Shown: positions 1-5,174 of the stretch, in pieces | How the letters are laid out: every line of letters starts with the position of its first letter | Numbering within the stretch: position 1 is the stretch's first letter | The notes under the pieces: generated by a model | What the model was told of the DNA's origin: nothing | The model's input: the letters and a program-made list of their open reading frames with translations, nothing else | Databases searched by the model: none | Origin: Asaia bogorensis | GTDB taxonomy: Bacteria > Pseudomonadota > Alphaproteobacteria > Acetobacterales > Acetobacteraceae | Assembly (NCBI GenBank): GCA_945873675.1 | Contig: CAMCEP010000185.1 | Span: forward strand, 1 to 5,947 | Direction of reading: 5' to 3' | Length of the DNA stretch: 5,947 bases | Translations under genes and position numbers: made by a program

Positions 1-1
1 T

Positions 2-229
2 GGCGTGATTGAGCTGACCTATAATTACGGGGTCGAGAAATACGAACTCGGCTCAGCTTTCGGGCATTTGGCCGTGGGCGTGCCGAATGTGACGGCCACC
101 TGCGATACGCTCCGCGCCGCTGGCGTGAAGATCACGCGCGAACCGGGGCCGGTGAAATTCGGCACCACCGTGATCGCCTTCATTGAAGATCCGGATGGCT
201 ACAAGATTGAACTGATTGAACGCGCCTGA
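2..229 (+). CDS. gloA: Lactoylglutathione lyase (glyoxalase I), C-terminal part
   Basis: The 5' end lies outside the window; the first complete codon is at 2 and the TGA stop is at 227-229, leaving about 75 residues. Glyoxalase I isomerises the hemithioacetal of methylglyoxal and glutathione to S-lactoylglutathione in the cytoplasm. The visible part aligns by eye with the second half of E. coli GloA: the VIELTYN strand, the FGHLAV strand, the segment REPGPVKFGTTVIAF and the end EDPDGYKIELIE. Three of the four metal ligands of the bacterial Ni-type enzyme can be placed: Glu of IELTY (codon 11-13), His of GHL (65-67) and Glu of KIELIE (209-211); the fourth, an N-terminal His, is upstream of the window. 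It is of the short bacterial type because it ends right after KIELIERA. It converges with amtB. The family call is secure. Confidence 0.95.
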   Translation, partial: GVIELTYNYGVEKYELGSAFGHLAVGVPNVTATCDTLRAAGVKITREPGPVKFGTTVIAFIEDPDGYKIELIERA

Positions 230-237
230 CAGGCGCG
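221..237. repeat. 17-bp palindrome spanning the gloA stop codon
   Basis: CGCGCCTG at 221-228 and CAGGCGCG at 230-237 are perfect inverted copies around one central base, and the TGA stop of gloA lies inside. In RNA it would fold as a six-pair GC stem (CGCGCC/GGCGCG) with a TGACA loop. No T-run follows directly, so it is not a complete terminator by itself. It may protect the gloA 3' end or act together with the larger hairpin starting 6 bases downstream. The symmetry is directly visible; any function is inferred. Confidence 0.6.
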
Positions 238-242
238 CTGCT

Positions 243-290
243 CCAAACAAAAAAACCGCGCGGGGTGCATCCCGCGCGGTTTCTGTTTGG
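243..290. terminator. Bidirectional Rho-independent terminator between gloA and amtB
   Basis: The core stem is AAACCGCGCGGG (253-264) paired with CCCGCGCGGTTT (271-282), 12 perfect pairs around a 6-base loop (265-270). An outer pair of arms, CCAAACA (243-249) and TGTTTGG (284-290), is also complementary, so the whole element is nearly symmetric. Read on the minus strand, the stem is followed by TTTTTTTGTTT, an excellent U-tract, so it should stop amtB transcription efficiently 25 bases after the amtB stop codon. Read on the plus strand, the tail is TTTCTGTTT, somewhat weaker but usable for gloA. Its position between two convergent genes fits a shared terminator. Confidence 0.9.
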
Positions 291-307
291 GTATCGCGCT
301 TCAGCGA

Positions 308-1642
308 TTAATTGATACGCTCACCATGGAGCGCGACATCCAGTCCTTCGCGCTCTTCTTCTTCGGTCACGCGCAGGCCAACGATGACATCGGTGATCTT
401 GAGCAGGATCCAGGTGGCGACCGCCGTATAGGCCATGGTGGCCGCCACTGCGATCACCTGCTTGATGAATTGCTCCATCCCGCCCGAAGAACCTTCCGGC
501 AGCGCCGTGGTGGCCGAAAGCGGGCCATAGGCCAGGAAGCCCACCAACAAGGCACCGACAATGCCGCAAATGCCGTGCACACCAAAGGCATCCAGGCTGT
601 CATCATATTTCAGCGCACGCTTCAGCGCCGTGGCGCCCCAATAGCCCGCCACACCAGCCACCAGGCCGATGATGAGCGCGCTGCCAGGCAACACGAAGCC
701 GGCAGCCGGCGTGATGGCCACCAAGCCCGCCACCGCACCGGAAATCGCGCCCAGCACGGAAGGCTTGCCCTTGCCGATCCATTCGGCAGCCAGCCAGGAC
801 AGCACCGCCCCTGCCGCCGCGATTTGCGTGACCAGCATGGCCATGCCCGCGCGACCGCCGGAAGAACCAAGTGCCGACCCAGCATTGAAGCCAAACCAAC
901 CCACCCAGAGCAGCGCGGCACCAATCACCGCAAAGCCCAGATTATAAGGCGAGAGATTTTCTGACCCATAGCCGATGCGCTTGCCGAGCACGATCGCGGC
1001 AACAAGCCCCGCCACGCCGGCATTGATATGGACCACGGTGCCGCCCGCGAAATCCAGCGCGCCGAGTTCAAAAATCCAACCATTCGGATGCCAGACCCAA
1101 TGCGCGATGGGTGAATAGACCAACAACGTCCAAAGCCCAATAAACACCAGGAGCGCGGAGAACTTCATGCGATCCGCAACCGCGCCCGTAATTAGCGCTC
1201 CGGTGATGATGGCGAAGGTCATCTGGAACATAAGGAAGACCGATTCCGGAATGGTAGTGGCCACCGCCGCGTCACCAGAACCAAGGGTAAAGGGCTTGTC
1301 CCAATTCTCCGCCAGGCCACCCAGGAAGAAGCGGGAGAAATCGCCGATCCAGGCATTGCCCTCACCAAAGGCCAGGCTATAGCCGGCCACCATCCACAGC
1401 ACAGAAACCAGCGCGCAGATGGAAAAGGACTGCATCATGGTGGCAAGAACGTTCTTCTTGCGCACCATGCCGGCATAAAACAGCGCCACACCCGGCACCG
1501 TCATCATCAGCACCAAAGCAGTGCTCACCAGCATCCAGGCGGCATCACCCGTATCAACCTTCGCCTCATCACCGGCGAAGGCGGGCGCAGCGGCCATGGC
1601 AAGGAAAGCCGCGGCCATACCGCAGCGAGCGAGGAACCTCAT
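308..1642 (-). CDS. amtB: Ammonium channel AmtB (Amt/MEP/Rh family)
   Basis: This 444-residue inner-membrane protein conducts ammonium/ammonia into the cell as a trimer. A cleavable signal peptide is visible (residues 1-23, ending AFA), followed by about eleven hydrophobic segments. Residues equivalent to the E. coli channel can be placed: Phe gate at F143 (FQMTF, with F139) and F252 (GFNAGS), Ser S256, Trp W184, Asp D197 (LDFAGGTVVH), and the pore histidine pair H205 and H356 (FGVHG). The cytoplasmic tail (about 420-441, VGLRVTEEEEREGLD) is the conserved segment contacted by P-II proteins. I chose the ATG at 1642 because the signal peptide begins there and AGAAGGG lies 7 bases upstream. A GTG at 1684 overlapping the glnK stop would add 14 polar residues before the signal peptide and is less likely. 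It is the second gene of the glnK-amtB operon, 38 bases after glnK. Confidence 0.97.
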   Translation of the reverse strand: MRFLARCGMAAAFLAMAAAPAFAGDEAKVDTGDAAWMLVSTALVLMMTVPGVALFYAGMVRKKNVLATMMQSFSICALVSVLWMVAGYSLAFGEGNAWIGDFSRFFLGGLAENWDKPFTLGSGDAAVATTIPESVFLMFQMTFAIITGALITGAVADRMKFSALLVFIGLWTLLVYSPIAHWVWHPNGWIFELGALDFAGGTVVHINAGVAGLVAAIVLGKRIGYGSENLSPYNLGFAVIGAALLWVGWFGFNAGSALGSSGGRAGMAMLVTQIAAAGAVLSWLAAEWIGKGKPSVLGAISGAVAGLVAITPAAGFVLPGSALIIGLVAGVAGYWGATALKRALKYDDSLDAFGVHGICGIVGALLVGFLAYGPLSATTALPEGSSGGMEQFIKQVIAVAATMAYTAVATWILLKITDVIVGLRVTEEEEREGLDVALHGERIN

Positions 1643-1649
1643 GGGTTGT

Positions 1650-1656
1650 CCCTTCT
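1650..1656 (-). promoter_or_regulatory. Ribosome binding site that fixes the amtB start
   Basis: On the minus strand AGAAGGG occupies 1656-1650, 7 bases before the ATG at 1642. The alternative starts in the same frame (ATG at 1663, GTG at 1684) lack a comparably placed purine-rich site, so this motif supports the shorter protein that begins with the signal peptide. Confidence 0.7.
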
Positions 1657-1680
1657 TTTGCATTGTTTCGGAAATCGGGC

Positions 1681-2019
1681 TCACAGCGCGGATTCATCCG
1701 TCTCGCCGGTGCGGATGCGCAAAGCGCGTTCCACATCCATGACGAAGATCTTGCCATCACCAATCTTGCCGGTGCGCGCGGTGCTGGCGATGGCTTCCAC
1801 CACCGCATCCACCATTTCGGCCGGCACGGCCACTTCGATCTTCACCTTGGGCAGGAAGCTCACATGATATTCCGCGCCACGGTAGATTTCGGTCTGGCCC
1901 TTCTGCCGGCCAAATCCCTTGACTTCGGTCACCGTCAGACCCTGCACGCCAAGCGGGGTGAGCGCTTCTCGCACTTCGTCCAGCTTGAAGGGCTTGATGA
2001 CAGCCATAACGAGTTTCAT
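1681..2019 (-). CDS. glnK: P-II nitrogen regulatory protein GlnK
   Basis: This 112-residue cytoplasmic trimeric signal protein senses 2-oxoglutarate, ATP/ADP and glutamine (through uridylylation) and, when nitrogen is ample, docks on AmtB to block it. The length is exactly that of the family. The start MKLVMAVIKPFKLDEV is canonical. The T-loop carries the signature YRGAEY (46-51) with Y51 as the expected uridylylation site, and Q39 is present. The second signature TGKIGDGKIFV is at 83-93, ending in the usual ERALRIRTGE. Residue 54 is Ser; E. coli GlnB has Asp and GlnK has Asn there. With amtB directly downstream this supports GlnK over GlnB, although the two families cannot be fully separated by sequence alone. 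Purine-rich sites GGAAAG (2029-2024) and AGAGGAA (2037-2031) precede the ATG. A sigma-54-like promoter lies about 57 bases upstream of the start codon. Confidence 0.95.
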   Translation of the reverse strand: MKLVMAVIKPFKLDEVREALTPLGVQGLTVTEVKGFGRQKGQTEIYRGAEYHVSFLPKVKIEVAVPAEMVDAVVEAIASTARTGKIGDGKIFVMDVERALRIRTGETDESAL

Positions 2020-2075
2020 TGCGCTTTCCGTTCCTCTCTCTGGGCGGGAACCGACCCCCGCGTCATGGAGAGCAT

Positions 2076-2092
2076 TCCAAATCCCGTGCCAG
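2076..2092 (-). promoter_or_regulatory. Candidate sigma-54 (RpoN) promoter of glnK-amtB
   Basis: Read on the minus strand the sequence is CTGGCACGGGATTTGGA. Against the RpoN consensus (YTGGCACG-N4-TTGCW) the -24 element is perfect and the spacing is exact. The only mismatch is G for C in the -12 element (TTGG instead of TTGC), at a normally well-conserved base. Transcription would begin near 2065, giving a leader of about 46 bases before the glnK ATG. RpoN control of glnK-amtB is well established in proteobacteria, so context strengthens the match, while the -12 mismatch weakens it. Confidence 0.6.
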
Positions 2093-2119
2093 CCTGAGGG
2101 GCCAAAAATGCGCTAAGAT

Positions 2120-2147
2120 TGGGCGATTCTCGCGTGATATTCGCCCA
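2120..2147. repeat. Inverted repeat in the glnK-ubiH intergenic region
   Basis: TGGGCGA (2120-2126) and TCGCCCA (2141-2147) are perfect 7-base inverted copies separated by 14 bases, so the half-sites are 21 bp apart, about two helical turns. That geometry fits binding of a dimeric regulator on one DNA face, but no known regulator is recognised. It lies upstream of the sigma-54-like site for glnK and about 90 bp upstream of the ubiH start. Confidence 0.4.
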
Positions 2148-2160
2148 TATTTCATTCATT

Positions 2161-2177
2161 TGCATATTTTATGAGCA
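2161..2177. promoter_or_regulatory. Candidate NtrC binding site (TGC-N11-GCA)
   Basis: TGCATATTTTATGAGCA has the outer TGC-N11-GCA symmetry and AT-rich centre of NtrC sites, whose full consensus is about TGCAC-N7-GTGCA. The inner bases of the consensus are only partly kept. Its centre is about 104 bp upstream of the start predicted from the sigma-54-like promoter, a typical enhancer distance. A weaker TGC-N11-GC match lies at 2186-2202 and another at 2109-2125; such matches arise easily by chance in GC-rich DNA. It overlaps a perfect TTATG-AG-CATAA palindrome (2169-2180). Confidence 0.35.
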
Positions 2178-2201
2178 TAACTGCGTGCGCTGTTTTTAGG
2201 C

Positions 2202-2230
2202 TTGGTCGCCCCCCTCAGCCCCGGTAGAGT
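2202..2230 (+). promoter_or_regulatory. Possible promoter giving a leaderless ubiH mRNA
   Basis: TTGGTC (2202-2207) and TAGAGT (2225-2230) are spaced by 17 bases and resemble -35 and -10 elements (3 of 6 and 4 of 6 matches to the sigma-70 consensus). The ATG of ubiH begins 8 bases after the -10-like hexamer, so transcription would start at or next to the start codon. No Shine-Dalgarno sequence is visible in the 20 bases before the ATG, as expected for a leaderless message. Confidence 0.35.
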
Positions 2231-2237
2231 GCGCCCT

Positions 2238-3473
2238 ATGAAAGCTCTCCAGGATGTAGATGTTTGCGTGGTGGGCGCCGGGCCGGTTGGTGCCACCTTG
2301 GCTGCCAGGCTGGCCGGCGCCGGGGTCAAGACCGCGGTGGTTGACGCGGCCCCTTTGCCGCCCATGGAAATGCAGGCCTTTGATGGCCGCGCCTATGCCA
2401 TTGCGTTGACCTCCAAACGGTTGCTGGAAGGGGCTGGCGTTTGGGAAAGGCTGCCGGTGGAACCCTGCCCCATCCTTGGCATTCGCGTGGCCGATGGCAG
2501 GCCGGGGGAGGCCCCCTCCCCGCTTTCACTCCATTTTGATCACGCGGCGCTTGGCGAAGACCCCTTTGGTTGGATGGTGGAGGCGCGGTCCCTTCGCATC
2601 GCGCTCAACGCGCATTTGCCGAAATTGGCCAATCTTGCCGTGCATGCGCCCGCCAAGGCCGAGGTCACGCGGGAAGCCGATGGTGCGACCATCACCCTTT
2701 CATCGGGCGCGCAATTCCGCACGCGATTGGTGGTGGGGGCCGAGGGGCGCAATAGCCCGCTCCGCGCCGCTGCCGGCATTCGGGTTTCGCGGCTGGATTA
2801 TCACTGCATGGGCATTGTCGGGTCCATCGCGCATGAAAAGCCGCATCGGCACATGGCGCTAGAGCAATTCCTGCCCCATGGCCCCTTCGCGCAATTGCCC
2901 ATGCCGCCGCTGCCAGACCACCCGCATGTCAGCGCCATTGTCTGGACCGACAAGACCGCGATTGCGGAGCGTTGCCTCGCCATGGATGATGCCGCTTACG
3001 GGCGGGAAATCGCCCGGCGCCTTGGCGGGCATTTGGGCTGGGTGAAGCCGATTGGCCGCCGCTGGTCCTATCCGCTTTCCGCCATGCATGCCGCGCGCTA
3101 CGTGGACACGCGCTTGGCGCTGGTGGGTGATGCGGCGCATGGCATCCACCCCATTGCCGGCCAGGGGCTCAATCTTGGCTTTCGCGATGTTGATGCGCTG
3201 GCGTCGCTGGTGATTGAGGCCATGGCGCGCGGGGATGATCCGGGTGGTGCCGCGCTGCTGGCGCGCTACCAGGCGAAGCGCAGGCCCGATAGCCTGCTGA
3301 TGCTGGGTGCCACGCATGTATTGGAGAGGCTTTTCGCCAATGATATTGCCCCCATCCGCATCGCGCGCCGGCTTGGCATTGGAGCGGTGGACCGCATGCC
3401 GCGGCTCAAGAATTTCTTCGCGCGGCAAGCGATGGGGATGAATTCTTCTGCCGGGGCTCTGATCGGGAGGTAA
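2238..3473 (+). CDS. ubiH: UbiH/COQ6-family FAD-dependent ubiquinone biosynthesis hydroxylase
   Basis: This 411-residue flavoprotein monooxygenase hydroxylates the aromatic ring of a ubiquinone precursor using O2 and NAD(P)H. Motifs in order are the FAD-binding Rossmann GAGPVG (13-18), the FDGRAYAIALTSKRLLE segment (48-64) typical of Ubi hydroxylases, the DG motif VVGAEGRNSPLR (165-176) with Glu where Asp is usual, the substrate-domain FLPHGPFAQLPMP (211-223), and GDAAHGIHPIAGQG followed by LNLG (297-314), the UbiH/COQ6 signature that binds FAD. Length is normal for the family. I chose the ATG at 2238 because the Rossmann strand begins a few residues later; an in-frame TTG at 2202 would add 12 residues without benefit. 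Alphaproteobacteria carry several relatives (UbiH, UbiL, UbiM types) acting at C1, C5 or C6, and position specificity cannot be read from sequence, so the symbol denotes the family. It is divergent from glnK. Confidence 0.88.
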   Translation: MKALQDVDVCVVGAGPVGATLAARLAGAGVKTAVVDAAPLPPMEMQAFDGRAYAIALTSKRLLEGAGVWERLPVEPCPILGIRVADGRPGEAPSPLSLHFDHAALGEDPFGWMVEARSLRIALNAHLPKLANLAVHAPAKAEVTREADGATITLSSGAQFRTRLVVGAEGRNSPLRAAAGIRVSRLDYHCMGIVGSIAHEKPHRHMALEQFLPHGPFAQLPMPPLPDHPHVSAIVWTDKTAIAERCLAMDDAAYGREIARRLGGHLGWVKPIGRRWSYPLSAMHAARYVDTRLALVGDAAHGIHPIAGQGLNLGFRDVDALASLVIEAMARGDDPGGAALLARYQAKRRPDSLLMLGATHVLERLFANDIAPIRIARRLGIGAVDRMPRLKNFFARQAMGMNSSAGALIGR

Positions 3474-3544
3474 AACCCCCAGCTCTCCGCCAGCAATTGA
3501 CGCGCCCGCCCGCAGCCCGCAATTCTATTTCAGAAAATTGGAAG

Positions 3545-3550
3545 AAAGGG
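3545..3550 (+). promoter_or_regulatory. Ribosome binding site deciding the binding-protein start
   Basis: AAAGGG at 3545-3550 sits 8 bases before the ATG at 3559, a good spacing, while the next in-frame ATG at 3565 would be 14 bases away. In-frame TTG (3538) and GTG (3550) lie before or overlap this site. The remainder of the gap after ubiH (3474-3544) is GC-rich; I see no terminator hairpin with a T-run and no convincing promoter in it, so read-through from ubiH cannot be excluded. Confidence 0.65.
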
Positions 3551-3558
3551 TGACTGCA

Positions 3559-5157
3559 ATGGAAATGAACCGCCGGGCCTTGCTGCTGACTTCGGCCGCT
3601 TTGGCCGCCAATGTCGTCGCACCGGAAGCCGCCTTCGCGCAGGAACAACCGCGCCGGGGGGGCATCATGACGGTGCATTTCCCGACCGAACAGCGCATCC
3701 TGAACCCAAGCCTGCAGGCTTCCACCGGTGTCTACATCGTGGGTGGCAAAATTCAGGAACCGCTGGTGGATTTGGATGCCGCCGGCAATCCCGCCCCTTG
3801 CCTCGCGGAATCCTGGGAAGCGGCACCGGATGGCAAGACCATTACCTTCAAGCTGCGCCGCGGTGTCACCTGGCATGATGGGCGGCCCTTCACCTCGGCT
3901 GATGTGCAATTCACCGCCATGGAGATGTGGAAGAAGATCCTGAATTACGGATCAACGCTGCAATTGTTCCTGGATGCGGTGGACACGCCAGACGCGCATA
4001 CTGCCATCTTCCGCTACAGCCGGCCCATGCCGCTGAACCTTTTGCTGCGCGCGCTGCCTGATCTTGGCTATATCTCCGCGAAGCATATTTATGACGGCAC
4101 CGATATCCGTCAGAATCCTGCGAACACCGCGCCGATGGGCACTGGGCCCTTCCGCTTTGTGCAGTATGAACGCGGGCAATTCATCATCGCCGACCGCAAT
4201 CCGAATTACTGGCGCAACAACATGCCCTATCTGGACCGCGTGGTCTGGCGCGTGGTGTCGGACCGTTCAGCGGCAGCGGCGCAGATGGAATCCGGGCAAT
4301 TGCTGTTCAGCCCCTTCTCGGCACTTTCCATCGCCGATTTCACGCGGCTTGGGCGCGACCCACGCTTTGAAGTGACCACGCGCGGCAATGAGGGCAATGC
4401 GCGCACGAATACGCTGGAATTCAATTTCCGCAACCCGGTCCTGGCCGATATCCGCGTGCGCCGCGCCATTGCGCATGCGCTGGATATCCCCTTCTTCATC
4501 GAAAACTTCTTGGGCCCCTTCGCCAAGGTTGGTACGGGGCCGATCCCGACGACCTCGCCCGATTTCTATCCAGCGAACATGCCGCAATACCCGTTCAACC
4601 GCGCCCAGGCGAACCGCATGCTGGACGAAGCGGGGCATCGGCGCGGCGCAGGTGGCGTGCGCTTCAATCTGCGCCTCAATCCCGCGCCTTGGGGCGAGGA
4701 TATCGCGCTATGGTCCACCTTCATCCAGCAATCTTTGAATGAGGTCGGCATCCGCGTTGAAATCGTGCGGCTTGATGCGGCAGGGTTCCTGCGGACCGTC
4801 TATAATGACTGGAATTTCGATCTGGCGACCGGCTGGCACCAGTATCGCAACGACCCTGCGGTTTCCACCACGGTCTGGTATCGTTCAGGTCAGAACAAGG
4901 GCGCGCCCTGGACCAATCAATGGGGTTGGACCGATGCGGAAACCGATCAGCTGATTGACGCCGCCGCGACTGAATTGGATCCCGCGCGGCGCAAGGCGCT
5001 TTATGGCGATTTCGTCCGCCGGGCGAATACGGAATTGCCGCTCTGGATGCCGATTGAACAGATTTTTGTCTCGGTCATCAATCGGCGCTTGCGCAATCAT
5101 TCCAATACGCCGCGCTGGGCGTCTTCATCCTGGCACGATCTCTGGCTCGCTTCCTGA
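3559..5157 (+). CDS. ABC transporter periplasmic substrate-binding protein, family 5 (DppA/OppA-like)
   Basis: This 532-residue periplasmic protein captures a solute, usually a di- or oligopeptide but in this family also nickel, glutathione, sugars or opines, and delivers it to the membrane permeases. The N-terminus is a signal peptide with twin arginines (NRRALLL, residues 4-10) and a likely cleavage after AFA (25-27). No lipobox cysteine is seen, so it is predicted to be soluble. Family hallmarks are LAESWEAAPDGKTITFKLR (82-100), GVTWHDGRPFTSADV (102-116), GTGPFRF (194-200) then ADRNPNYW (211-218), and DIRVRRAIAHALD (297-309). Length is normal. The mature part begins QEQPRRGG, a common style in proteobacterial members. 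The DppB-type permease follows after 17 bases, so it is the first gene of an importer operon. Substrate cannot be read from sequence; the twin arginines suggest but do not prove Tat export. Confidence 0.93.
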   Translation: MEMNRRALLLTSAALAANVVAPEAAFAQEQPRRGGIMTVHFPTEQRILNPSLQASTGVYIVGGKIQEPLVDLDAAGNPAPCLAESWEAAPDGKTITFKLRRGVTWHDGRPFTSADVQFTAMEMWKKILNYGSTLQLFLDAVDTPDAHTAIFRYSRPMPLNLLLRALPDLGYISAKHIYDGTDIRQNPANTAPMGTGPFRFVQYERGQFIIADRNPNYWRNNMPYLDRVVWRVVSDRSAAAAQMESGQLLFSPFSALSIADFTRLGRDPRFEVTTRGNEGNARTNTLEFNFRNPVLADIRVRRAIAHALDIPFFIENFLGPFAKVGTGPIPTTSPDFYPANMPQYPFNRAQANRMLDEAGHRRGAGGVRFNLRLNPAPWGEDIALWSTFIQQSLNEVGIRVEIVRLDAAGFLRTVYNDWNFDLATGWHQYRNDPAVSTTVWYRSGQNKGAPWTNQWGWTDAETDQLIDAAATELDPARRKALYGDFVRRANTELPLWMPIEQIFVSVINRRLRNHSNTPRWASSSWHDLWLAS

Positions 5158-5174
5158 TCAGCGCCTGATTTCTC

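Noticed and set aside
287..964. A 225-codon open frame on the plus strand, antisense to amtB
   Set aside because: The translation is rich in His, Arg, Gln and Ala with no recognisable domain. It is a mirror of amtB codon use and starts within the terminator region; amtB on the other strand is certain.
2859..3428. A 189-codon open frame on the minus strand inside ubiH
   Set aside because: Low-complexity, Arg/His/Gln-rich translation antisense to conserved UbiH motifs including the GDAAH signature; typical shadow frame in GC-rich DNA.
3497..3526. TTGACG followed by AT-rich CAATTCTATTT as a promoter for the binding-protein gene
   Set aside because: The -35-like hexamer is good, but at 16-18 base spacing the -10 candidates (GCAATT, CAATTC, AATTCT) match the consensus poorly, so I did not list it as a feature.
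3474..3540. Terminator after ubiH
   Set aside because: The gap contains short complementary words (AATTG 3495-3499 and CAATT 3520-3524), but the stem would be only five AT-rich pairs around a 20-base loop with no T-run.
3406..3909. A 167-codon minus-strand frame spanning the end of ubiH and the start of the binding protein
   Set aside because: It is antisense to two well-supported genes and has no recognisable domain.
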